Assembly: GCA_024277955.1 (NCBI GenBank)
Contig: JAJRUE010000015.1
Location: forward strand, 1-11,704
Source: Alphaproteobacteria bacterium
Lineage (GTDB): Bacteria > Pseudomonadota > Alphaproteobacteria > Rhodobacterales > Rhodobacteraceae
DNA: 11,704 nt
Reading direction: 5' to 3'
Shown: in pieces, positions 1 to 7,496 of the stretch
How positions within the stretch are numbered: position 1 is the stretch's first letter
How the letters are laid out: every line of letters begins with the position of its first letter
Translations under genes and position numbers: made by a program
The notes under the pieces: model-generated
Told to the model about the DNA's origin: nothing
The model's input: the letters and a program-made list of their open reading frames with translations, nothing else
Database searches by the model: none

Positions 1-1357
1 GCGCCGCAAGCACCCGTTCCAGCTTGGGCATGTTTTCTTCGGCATTTGACACGCGCTTCATCATGTCCGAGCAACTGTTCAGCGACTTGTCCAGACTGGC
101 GCGCGCCTTGCGCAGCTTGTCGAGGATCTTGTGCACCTTGTCGTCCTTGCTCTTGCGCAGCATCTTTTCCAGCTTGTCGCAGGCGTCGAGCCCCTTCACG
201 ATCTGGCTCGACAGCTTGCGCCCGCCCACCGAAAGACCCGCGACCTTGTTCTTCCACAGCTTCATGTTCGACGAACACTTGGGCAGGGTCGCGAGGAACG
301 GCGCGTCGGTGCCCAGGATGCTCTTGAGCACGGTCCCCCCCATCTCTGAGCCGACCTGGGCCTTTTTCTTGGCCTCGCCCTGGGCGTTCTGGTAGCGCTT
401 GGTCAGGGTGTCCAGATCGCCCTTGAGCACCTTTTCCACCTTCTCGGCCTCGCGCGCGGCGTCCTGGATCTGCTTGGCCAGCGCCGCAACGCTGCGCACC
501 AGCCCGGCGATGCCCAGCACCAGCGAAGCCCCGCCCGTCGCCGCCGAGCCGGCCACCGCCAACGCCCCGCCGGCGGTGCTGAGCACGCCGACCGTGATGT
601 CGAGGCCGGTCTGGATCTTGTAGTCCTTGTATTGCTGCTTGCGGGCGACGAATTTCTTCCAGCGCGCGGCAGGCAGTTTTTCCAGCACCGGCTTGTAACG
701 CTGCATCGTGGTTTTCATCTGCGCGATCAACAGCTTGTCGATCTTGGCAACGTCGCTGGACTTGGAAACCTGGTCATAAGCGTCGTCGAATTTCTTGAGC
801 AAAGCGATGAAATCCGCGATCACCTTCTGGCCCAGCTTTTCGGCATCCTCGGCCATGTATGCCGGGGTCACCAGATCGCCTTCGGCCTCGAGCACATCCA
901 GGATATCGTCGTTCAGCTTGAGCTGCAGTTCAAAGTTCTTGATCTTCTTGATGTTGCGCGACTTGTATTTCTTCAGCGCCTCGGCGCCGATGTCGCGTTT
1001 CCAGATCACCACGCCCTTGCCGACCTTCTGCTTGGGCGCGGTCGCCGGTGCCTTGGCCCGGTCTTCGGCGGCCTTCTTCTTGGCCTTCAGTTCAACTTCC
1101 TTCTTCTGGATCACCGAGGGGTATTTCTTGAGCGCCGCGATGGTCTCGGCATGCCTTTTCTTGTCGCAACAGCCGATGGCCACCACGACCTTCCTCTTGA
1201 CCTCGGACAGGGCCTTGAGCGCCTTGTCCCAGTCCATCTGATCCTCGGCCGCCTCGAAAAGCGTCAGCGCCTTGCCCAGCCCCGACGCCTTCATCGTCGT
1301 CGCCTTGTTCTTTTTCCACCACTTGTAGTTCAGTTCGGGAACCGCGTTTTTTTTCAT
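1..1357 (-). CDS. Unrecognised lysine-rich helical protein, candidate T6SS cargo (3' end outside window)
   Basis: I do not recognise a family. The frame is open for 452 codons from ATG at complement 1355-1357 to the left edge, with no stop, so the C-terminus is missing. The start is supported by GGAGG five bases upstream and by a 31-base gap after clpV. About 75 of 452 residues are lysine, far more than in the neighbours. The N-terminus is YKWWKKN-like (residues 11-17) and polar, with no signal peptide. Residues 80-102 and 120-250 look like charged helices. Residues 252-294 form a Gly/Ala-rich hydrophobic stretch, followed by charged heptad-like helices from 295 to 330 and 385 to 450. The coding frame is directional and shares the strand of the operon. 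Position after clpV, lack of an export signal and the helix-hydrophobic-helix layout suggest a secreted T6SS effector, possibly pore-forming. An accessory cytoplasmic or membrane-associated protein remains possible. That it is a gene is likely; its function is a guess. Confidence 0.85.
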   Translation of the reverse strand, partial: MKKNAVPELNYKWWKKNKATTMKASGLGKALTLFEAAEDQMDWDKALKALSEVKRKVVVAIGCCDKKRHAETIAALKKYPSVIQKKEVELKAKKKAAEDRAKAPATAPKQKVGKGVVIWKRDIGAEALKKYKSRNIKKIKNFELQLKLNDDILDVLEAEGDLVTPAYMAEDAEKLGQKVIADFIALLKKFDDAYDQVSKSSDVAKIDKLLIAQMKTTMQRYKPVLEKLPAARWKKFVARKQQYKDYKIQTGLDITVGVLSTAGGALAVAGSAATGGASLVLGIAGLVRSVAALAKQIQDAAREAEKVEKVLKGDLDTLTKRYQNAQGEAKKKAQVGSEMGGTVLKSILGTDAPFLATLPKCSSNMKLWKNKVAGLSVGGRKLSSQIVKGLDACDKLEKMLRKSKDDKVHKILDKLRKARASLDKSLNSCSDMMKRVSNAEENMPKLERVLAA

Positions 1358-1362
1358 CTGAT

Positions 1363-1367
1363 CCTCC
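1363..1367 (-). promoter_or_regulatory. Ribosome binding site deciding the start at 1357
   Basis: The minus strand reads GGAGG, then five bases, then ATG. This fixes the start of the lysine-rich protein. The site lies in the 11-base loop of a possible 5-bp hairpin (arms 1358-1362 and 1374-1378, CTGAT/ATCAG). The hairpin is too weak to call regulatory. Confidence 0.75.
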
Positions 1368-1388
1368 AGCAAAATCAGGTTTCAATCG

Positions 1389-4094
1389 TCATTCGAACGA
1401 ATAGGTGAAGTCCTTGTCCTTCACGTCTATTGCCACTTTCCTAATCTCGTCGCCCTCGATCATGCGCTTGAGAAACTCGGCCGAGATATCGGGCAGCATG
1501 GTGTTGGTCACGATCGCGTCGATCATCCGTCCGCCGCTCTCGACCTCTTGACAACGCGCGACAATCTCGTCGACCACCGCGTCCGAATATTCGAACGGAA
1601 CGCCGTGGCTTTCCTGCACGCGCTTCTGGATGCGGCCCAGCTGCAGCTTGGTGATCTCGCCGATCATGTCGGGCGACAGCGGATAGTAGGGGATGGTGAC
1701 CAGGCGGCCCAGCAGCGCCGGCGGAAAGATTTTCAGCAGCGGTTCGCGCAGCGCCTTGGTCAGACCGTCCACATCAGGCAACAGTTCCGGATCGCTGCAC
1801 ATGTCCATGATCATGTCGGACCCGGCATTGGATGTCAGCAGGATCAAGGTGTTCTTGAAATCAATTACCCGACCCTCGCCGTCCTCCATAACGCCCTTGT
1901 CGAACACCTGGAAAAAGATCTCGTGCACGTCCGGATGCGCCTTTTCGACCTCGTCCAGCAGCACCACCGAATAGGGCTTGCGCCGCACCGCTTCGGTCAG
2001 CACCCCGCCTTCGCCATAGCCGACATAGCCCGGCGGCGCGCCCTTGAGACTGCTGACGGTGTGGGCCTCTTGATACTCGCTCATGTTGATGGTGATGATG
2101 TTCTGTTCGCCGCCATACAGCACTTCGGCCAGCGCCAGCGCGGTTTCGGTCTTGCCCACGCCCGAAGTGCCGGCCAGCAGGAAAACCCCGATCGGCTTGG
2201 ACGGGTTGTCCAGCCCGGCACGACTGGTCTGGATGCGCTTGGCGATCATCTTCATCGCGTGATCCTGGCCGATCACCCGCTTGGCCAGATGGTCTTCCAG
2301 ATGCAGCACGGTTTCGATTTCGTCGCGCACCATGCGGCCCACCGGAATGCCGGTCCAGTCGCCGACGACGCTGGCCACCGCCTGCGCATCGACGATCGGT
2401 AGGATCAGCGGGGTTTCACCCTGGATTTCGGTCAGCCTGGCGTTGGCGGCCTTCAGCTCGGCCATCGCGGCGGCGCGTTCCTCGGCGCTCAGCGGGCTGT
2501 TGGCGCCGTCTTCTTCGCTGTCGGCATCGTCCACCGGCGCGCCGCCCTCGCGCAGCCTGGCGCGCAGCTCGAGGATGGTCTTGACCACGTCCTTTTCCTG
2601 TTCCCACCTGGCGTTCAGCTCTTCCAGCCGCGCCTCTTCGGCCTCTTTGGCGGCCTCGATCGCCGCGCGCCGCTCGGTCACGTCATAGCCGGCGGTTTCG
2701 TCGCGCGCGATGATCTCGAGCTCGGTGGTGAAGGCTTCGATCCGGCGGCGGCTGTCGTCTACCTCGGCCGGGACCGCGTGCTGGCTGACCGCGACGCGCG
2801 CGCTGGCGGTATCCAGCACGCTGACCGACTTGTCGGGCAGCTGGCGGGCCGGGATATATCGCGCCGAAAGCGTCACGGCGGCCTCGATCCCTTCGTCGAG
2901 CACCTGCACCTGGTGGTGGCTTTCCAGGCTCGAGGCGATCCCGCGCATCATCAGGATCGCCTTTTGAATGTCGGGTTCGTCCACCTGCACAACCTGGAAA
3001 CGCCGGGTCAGCGCCGGGTCTTTTTCGATGTGCTTCTTGTATTCCGCCCAGGTGGTTGCGCCGATGGTGCGCAGGGTGCCGCGCGCCAGCGCCGGTTTCA
3101 GCAGGTTGGCGGCATCGCCAGTGCCAGCAGCGCCCCCTGCCCCGACCAGCGTGTGGGTTTCGTCGATGAACATCACGATCGGCGTGGTGGATGCCTGCAC
3201 CTCGTCGATCACCGCGCGCAGGCGGTTTTCGAATTCACCTTTCATCGAGGCCCCGGCCTGCAGCAGCCCGATGTCCAGCGCCAGAAGCCGCGCGTTCTGC
3301 AACGCCGGCGGCACGTCGCCGCGGGCAATGCGCAGCGCGAAACCTTCGACCACCGCGGTCTTGCCGACCCCCGCCTCGCCGGTCAGAATCGGGTTGTTCT
3401 GACGCCGACGCATCAGCACGTCGACGATCTGGCGAATTTCCTCGTCCCGCCCGACGATGGGGTCGATCTCGCCGTTGCGGGCCTGTTCGGTCAGGTCGGT
3501 GCAGAACTGCGCCAACGCCTCTTCCTTGCCCATGGCCGCCGGGGCCATGGCGCCCGAAGCCTCGCCCGGCGCCGCCCCGCCGGCGGTGTGCGAGCCGTCC
3601 TGGGGCACCAGCGCCACCTCGGGCGAGCCGTCGGTCGCTTCGTTGAAATCATCGGCCAGATCGTCGGCCTTGACCTTGGAAAATTCCTGCGACATGGCCA
3701 GCAGGATGTTGCGCAACGACGGGGTCTTGAGCATCCCCAGCAGCAGGTGCCCGGTGCGCACCTGGTTCGAGTTGAACAGCAATGAGCCATAGACCCAGCC
3801 CCGTTCCATCGCGTCCATCAGATGTTCCGAAAGGTCGGAAATCGTCGTCGCCCCGCGCGGCAGGGCGTCCAGCGCGCGGGTCATTTCGGTGGCGATGCGC
3901 GACGGGTCCAGACCGTAATGCTGCACGATGCGGTGCAGATCGCTGTCCTGGCCCTGCAGGATCTGGTGCAGCCAATGCACGATCTCGACATAGGGGTTGC
4001 CGCGCATCTTGCAGAAGACCGTGGCGCTTTCGACGGCCTGGTAGCCAAGGCTGTTCAGCTTCCCGAAAAGGGCGACCCTGCTTATTTCACTCAT
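1389..4094 (-). CDS. tssH: TssH/ClpV, T6SS sheath-disassembly AAA+ ATPase
   Basis: This is the Hsp100-type hexameric unfoldase that recycles contracted TssB/TssC sheath in the cytoplasm. The protein is 901 aa, normal for ClpV. Residues 1-150 form the Clp N-domain, which in this family binds TssC. An Ala/Gly-rich linker follows at about 151-192. D1 carries Walker A GEAGVGKT (239-246) and Walker B with DE at 311-312. A coiled middle domain spans about 445-560. D2 carries Walker A GTSGVGKT (642-649) and Walker B LLDE (712-715). Both ATPase sites look intact. The start at 4094 is chosen because GGGGAG lies nine bases upstream. A start at 4166 in the same frame would add 24 non-homologous residues and overlap tssG by 50 bases. 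The gap to tssG is 22 bases. The T6SS context separates it from the housekeeping ClpB. Confidence 0.97.
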   Translation of the reverse strand: MSEISRVALFGKLNSLGYQAVESATVFCKMRGNPYVEIVHWLHQILQGQDSDLHRIVQHYGLDPSRIATEMTRALDALPRGATTISDLSEHLMDAMERGWVYGSLLFNSNQVRTGHLLLGMLKTPSLRNILLAMSQEFSKVKADDLADDFNEATDGSPEVALVPQDGSHTAGGAAPGEASGAMAPAAMGKEEALAQFCTDLTEQARNGEIDPIVGRDEEIRQIVDVLMRRRQNNPILTGEAGVGKTAVVEGFALRIARGDVPPALQNARLLALDIGLLQAGASMKGEFENRLRAVIDEVQASTTPIVMFIDETHTLVGAGGAAGTGDAANLLKPALARGTLRTIGATTWAEYKKHIEKDPALTRRFQVVQVDEPDIQKAILMMRGIASSLESHHQVQVLDEGIEAAVTLSARYIPARQLPDKSVSVLDTASARVAVSQHAVPAEVDDSRRRIEAFTTELEIIARDETAGYDVTERRAAIEAAKEAEEARLEELNARWEQEKDVVKTILELRARLREGGAPVDDADSEEDGANSPLSAEERAAAMAELKAANARLTEIQGETPLILPIVDAQAVASVVGDWTGIPVGRMVRDEIETVLHLEDHLAKRVIGQDHAMKMIAKRIQTSRAGLDNPSKPIGVFLLAGTSGVGKTETALALAEVLYGGEQNIITINMSEYQEAHTVSSLKGAPPGYVGYGEGGVLTEAVRRKPYSVVLLDEVEKAHPDVHEIFFQVFDKGVMEDGEGRVIDFKNTLILLTSNAGSDMIMDMCSDPELLPDVDGLTKALREPLLKIFPPALLGRLVTIPYYPLSPDMIGEITKLQLGRIQKRVQESHGVPFEYSDAVVDEIVARCQEVESGGRMIDAIVTNTMLPDISAEFLKRMIEGDEIRKVAIDVKDKDFTYSFE

Positions 4095-4113
4095 TTCGTA
4101 TCTCTCCCCTTGG
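4095..4113 (-). promoter_or_regulatory. clpV translation leader
   Basis: The minus strand reads CCAAGGGGAGAGATA shortly before the ATG at 4094, with the GGGGAG core at 4104-4109, nine bases upstream. It decides the start of clpV and closely resembles the leader of hcp (8977-8994). Confidence 0.7.
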
Positions 4114-4116
4114 GTA

Positions 4117-5151
4117 TCAGCCTGCTCTTGCGACAGGGTTCGGATGCAGGAACAGGTCCTCGGCATCGCTCGCGGTGTCGTCGTCCTTGGCGCCGATCCA
4201 GCTGGTGTGCCCCAGCCGGGTGGTGCCCCCCAGACTGGCGCGCGGCACGTCGTCGGCGGCCAGCACCAGGTTCACGTCCCAGTCCAGCGCATCGCCCAGG
4301 TAGTTGCGCACGATCGCCGTCAGCCGTTCGAGCGACCCGTTGCCCGGCAACATGCGTTCGTATTGCGCAAGCGGCATCGGTCCGATGCGCAGCCGGAACT
4401 TGGCGCCGCGCGACCAGACCTTCTGGCCGATGCTGGTCGCCTGGCCCAGCCCGGTGCGGCTGCCAAGCTGCCAGCGGTCGTCCGGTTCCAGATCCAGCCA
4501 GCTGCCAACGAATTCCTGCACCACCACCGGCGCTTCGAAAAACGCGGAAATGATCGCCACCAGCCCGTCCGGGTTCTTCGGCCCCATCCCCAGGTGCCCG
4601 GCGAAATGCCGCTTGGCCAGGTCCGGCATGGCGTCGCGGTTGCGCAGCGCGTCGCCGGCGTCGCCCGCCAGCGCGGCGATCTTGCGTTCGACCAGATCGT
4701 CCTTGCCGCGATCGAAACTGGGCGCCGGCTGGCCCGAAGCCCAGGCCCGGTAAAACAGCGACATCAGCCGGTGCGTCAGCATGTTGGCAAAAGCGACCAG
4801 CGTCGGGTCGCGGTGGTTGCGCTGCCGGTCGCGGGCGTATTCGGTCATGTGCAGCGGCAACGGACCCTGCGCCCCGAACAGCCCGAAAAAGCGGTTGATC
4901 AGCCGCCCGGGCCGCTTGCCGAAGGGTGGCGAAAACTCGGCGATGCTGGAGGGCGGAAAGGCCAGTTCAGCCTCTTGGCCCAGGCGCACCGGATCTTCCT
5001 TGGGGCGGCGGGATTCCCCCAGCCTCGGACGGTCTGAATACCGCGCCTCGATCACCCGAAGCGCATGAAAGATATGGTGTTTCTCGGGTTCCTCGGCCAG
5101 CCGCGCAAAATGCGTCAGATGGTCCGGCCGAGCCCGCTTTCGGGTCTCCAT
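4117..5151 (-). CDS. tssG: TssG, T6SS baseplate wedge protein
   Basis: TssG joins TssE, TssF and TssK in the baseplate complex on which the tube and sheath are built. The 344-aa length fits the family (about 330-350 aa). Typical features are an N-terminal FHALRVIEAR segment (28-37), the segment FGLFGAQGPLPLHMTEYARD (about 89-108), a central FFEAPVVVQEFVGSWL stretch and a C-terminal LGHTSWIG (313-320). The ATG at 5151 has GGAG ten bases upstream and lies inside the end of tssF, giving a 37-base overlap. This suggests translational coupling and a fixed TssF:TssG output. It ends in TGA 22 bases before clpV. No anomaly is seen. Confidence 0.95.
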   Translation of the reverse strand: METRKRARPDHLTHFARLAEEPEKHHIFHALRVIEARYSDRPRLGESRRPKEDPVRLGQEAELAFPPSSIAEFSPPFGKRPGRLINRFFGLFGAQGPLPLHMTEYARDRQRNHRDPTLVAFANMLTHRLMSLFYRAWASGQPAPSFDRGKDDLVERKIAALAGDAGDALRNRDAMPDLAKRHFAGHLGMGPKNPDGLVAIISAFFEAPVVVQEFVGSWLDLEPDDRWQLGSRTGLGQATSIGQKVWSRGAKFRLRIGPMPLAQYERMLPGNGSLERLTAIVRNYLGDALDWDVNLVLAADDVPRASLGGTTRLGHTSWIGAKDDDTASDAEDLFLHPNPVARAG

Positions 5152-6992
5152 CTGGCAATTTCTCCGCGTTGCTGCGTTTTCAAGACGGTTTCGGTGAAGC
5201 TGTTGATCGTGACGTATTTGCGAAAGAACTGTTCCAGAACCGCCCCCAGAAGGTAAACGCTGGTGCCTTCGAAAAAGCTTTCGTCAAAGCCCAGTTCGAT
5301 TTCCAATCCGCGCACGGCGGTCGACAGGGCCGCATCGCTGATCCGGCGCACGATCGGGCGGCTCTTGACCGAGGCGATCCCTTCCAGCTGCTTTTCGATC
5401 ACCCGGTCGCCCGAGGGCGCATAGATCCCTATCAGTTCGCGCAGCGCTTCGGCGCCGCTGCCGTGATCGGCATCCGCGATCGAAAGATAGTTCAGCGAAA
5501 GATGGCTGATCAGCCGCCAGGCGGTGTCGCCCTGCGCAAGCGTCGGGCGCGGGCGGGTCGGCGATACCGGCGTGCGCACCGACAGCACCGGGCCGCCGTC
5601 GGGCAGGTGGAAAATCCCTTCGTCGCTGGTCGCCAGCAGCAGCGGCAGATCGCGGTTGGTGCACATGGCGCGCACCGCCAGCTGGCCCAGATCGGCGGCA
5701 TAGGGGGCCTGCGAACGGTCGACCAGCGTCAGATACATTTCACTGCCCAAATAAGACGTGCGCACCCCGCGCAGACGTTCCTTTTCGCTGCGCTGCCGCA
5801 TCCGGCGGTGGACCGTGTAATAGGCCGGATGCACTTCGCCGGCGGCGGTCAGGTCGGTGGCCGAATAGAAGGCGCGGAATTCAACGTCGTCTTCGCCCTC
5901 GGCGCTGATCCCGGTGACGCTGTCGATGGAATACACCTCGTAGTCGAGCGGCGCGGTGCGGTCGGGCACCAGGTGCTGTTCGGTATCGCGGGCGGAAATG
6001 TGGATGCGGTCGCAACGCTTGGGAAACAGGTTGATCGCCGGCACCGCGTTCAGCGCAAAGGCTTCGGGCGTGACCGCCGGTTCCAGCCCTTTCAGCCCGT
6101 CGCGCAGCATGATGTAGATATCGACATCCTCGCCCTCGGCCTGCTGCAGCGCCTGGCGCAACCCGCGCAGCTCCACAAAGTGGAACCGTTCCGGCATGGC
6201 GAAATATTCCTGCAGCAACCGGTAGCCGTCGAACGACCGGCGCGGCGTGGGCAACAGCGCTTCGTCGCGCCCGAACCCGCGCGGCACCACGCCGCCCGCA
6301 TCCAGCATCCGCGTCCAGTCCGCCCGCCGGTCGGTCGAGCGGCCCATCAGCCCGGTCACCTCGGTGCACAGCAGTTCGTGCAGCGCCCAGTTGCGCCCCG
6401 AAACGCTGTCCAGAAACAACGTCAGCCGGTCCATCGGCAGTTTCGAGATCGCATCGCCGTCCGTGCGCCGCAGCCGCAGCCGGATGCCCGCGCGCCCCGG
6501 CACGCCCTGGTCGATGCCCGCCGCCACCAGTGCCCCGCGCCCGTCGATATACTCGGCCTCGGAAATCTCGATCGGCCACATGGTCAGATCGGCGGCGGTG
6601 CGGAATTCGCAGGCCGTCTGTTCGTCTTCCATCAACCGGCTGCGCAGCTGGGTGCCGCGTTCCAGCACGAAGCCTTCCTTCATCGAGCTGTTGGCGATAT
6701 CCGGTTTGAACTGCGCGATCATCATCGAAGGCGTCGGCGCAAGATACTGAGGATAAACGATTTCCAGCAGGTGGCTGGTAAAGGCCGGGAACTGCATTTC
6801 CAGTTCCAGCTGCACCCGCGCCGACAGAAAGGCGACCCCTTCCAGCAGCCGTTCCACATAGGGGTCGAGCACCTCGAGCCCCTCCATCCCCAACCGCGCG
6901 GCGACTTTGGGATAGGCTTCGGCGAACTCGGCCCCCATGTCGCGCATGAAGGCCAGTTCGTGTTCGTAATGTTTCAGCAGCCGGGTATCCAT
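5115..6992 (-). CDS. tssF: TssF, T6SS baseplate wedge protein
   Basis: TssF is the large wedge subunit of the T6SS baseplate and partners with TssG and TssE. The protein is 625 aa, close to the usual 590-630. The N-terminus is diagnostic: HYEHELAFMR (8-17), PYVERLLEGVAFLSARVQ (44-61) and HLLEIVYPQYLAP (75-87). The ATG at 6992 lies six bases after the tssE stop (TAA at 6999-7001), so translation probably depends on ribosomes finishing tssE. That matters given the tssE amber codon upstream. The purine run GGAAAGG is about 15 bases away, a weak site. The 3' end overlaps tssG. The frame is intact with no missing region. Confidence 0.97.
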   Translation of the reverse strand: MDTRLLKHYEHELAFMRDMGAEFAEAYPKVAARLGMEGLEVLDPYVERLLEGVAFLSARVQLELEMQFPAFTSHLLEIVYPQYLAPTPSMMIAQFKPDIANSSMKEGFVLERGTQLRSRLMEDEQTACEFRTAADLTMWPIEISEAEYIDGRGALVAAGIDQGVPGRAGIRLRLRRTDGDAISKLPMDRLTLFLDSVSGRNWALHELLCTEVTGLMGRSTDRRADWTRMLDAGGVVPRGFGRDEALLPTPRRSFDGYRLLQEYFAMPERFHFVELRGLRQALQQAEGEDVDIYIMLRDGLKGLEPAVTPEAFALNAVPAINLFPKRCDRIHISARDTEQHLVPDRTAPLDYEVYSIDSVTGISAEGEDDVEFRAFYSATDLTAAGEVHPAYYTVHRRMRQRSEKERLRGVRTSYLGSEMYLTLVDRSQAPYAADLGQLAVRAMCTNRDLPLLLATSDEGIFHLPDGGPVLSVRTPVSPTRPRPTLAQGDTAWRLISHLSLNYLSIADADHGSGAEALRELIGIYAPSGDRVIEKQLEGIASVKSRPIVRRISDAALSTAVRGLEIELGFDESFFEGTSVYLLGAVLEQFFRKYVTINSFTETVLKTQQRGEIARWRPESGLGRTI

Positions 6993-6998
6993 GGCGTC

Positions 6999-7496
6999 TT
7001 ACATCACCCTTTCCAAGGACACTTCGCCGGTCACCACGTCGACTTCGGAACGCAGGAACAGTTCCAGCGGCAAGGGCTGCGCCCACATGTCGGCGCGAAT
7101 GTCGAAACTCACCAGCGTTTCATTGCCGGCGTCGTCGGCGCGCAGTTCCACATCGGTCGACCCGGCCCGGATGCGCGGCTCGTAAAGCTCGATCGCGCGG
7201 GCGATCGACTTGCGGATCAGTTCGGCCCGCTCGGTGGTGGAATAGTCGCCGGCCACCTCGCGCACGCCATAGTTCAGCACCGAACGCGCCGCGTTCGGGA
7301 ACCGGTCGGGGTCGATCCAGCTTTCGTTGTTGTTGGTGTTCAACAGCCACCCCAGGTCGCGCTGGATGATTTCGCGAAGCTAGCGAACGTCTATCACCCG
7401 ATCCTCGCGCCGTTCCTTGCGCGTTCCCGGCTCGTGGTCGGTAAGCCGGTCCAGCAACGAAGGTTGCAGCCGTTCCGCGATGGTCTTGTCAGCCAT
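6999..7496 (-). pseudogene. tssE: tssE (T6SS baseplate, gp25-like) interrupted by an in-frame TAG
   Basis: TssE is the gp25-like baseplate subunit thought to connect the baseplate to the first sheath ring. The natural frame starts at ATG 7496, overlapping the tagJ stop by 8 bases (ATGGCTGA), and would give 165 residues, a normal TssE length. It encodes LLDRLTDHEP at 14-23, then a TAG as codon 39 (complement 7380-7382). It resumes in the same frame with LREIIQRDLGWLLNT (40-54) and the gp25 core (RSVLNYGV, REVAGDYS, YEPRI) to TAA at 6999-7001. Both sides of the TAG belong to the same family and no frameshift is present, so one base change explains it. Without read-through the product is a 38-residue peptide. 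Re-initiation at a TTG (7341-7343, poor site) would give 114 residues lacking the N-terminal motif. A base error or amber suppression are the alternatives. Gene identity is near certain; functional status is not. Confidence 0.9.

Noticed and set aside
632..1408. A 258-codon open frame on the plus strand opposite the lysine-rich protein.
   Set aside because: The many AAG and CTG codons of the minus-strand gene read as CTT and CAG on the other strand, giving a Leu/Phe/Gln-rich artefact. The minus frame has a good ribosome site and fits the operon. A plus-strand gene would run against it.
4095..4166. A 24-residue N-terminal extension of ClpV starting at 4166.
   Set aside because: It would overlap tssG by 50 bases, lacks a ribosome site and has no ClpV-like sequence. 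The ATG at 4094 has a strong site and begins the N-domain normally.
6999..7343. tssE as a normal 114-residue gene starting at TTG 7343.
   Set aside because: The start is a rare TTG with a poor site, and the product would lack the conserved LLDRL region that is plainly encoded upstream in the same frame. It is better seen as the downstream part of an interrupted gene.
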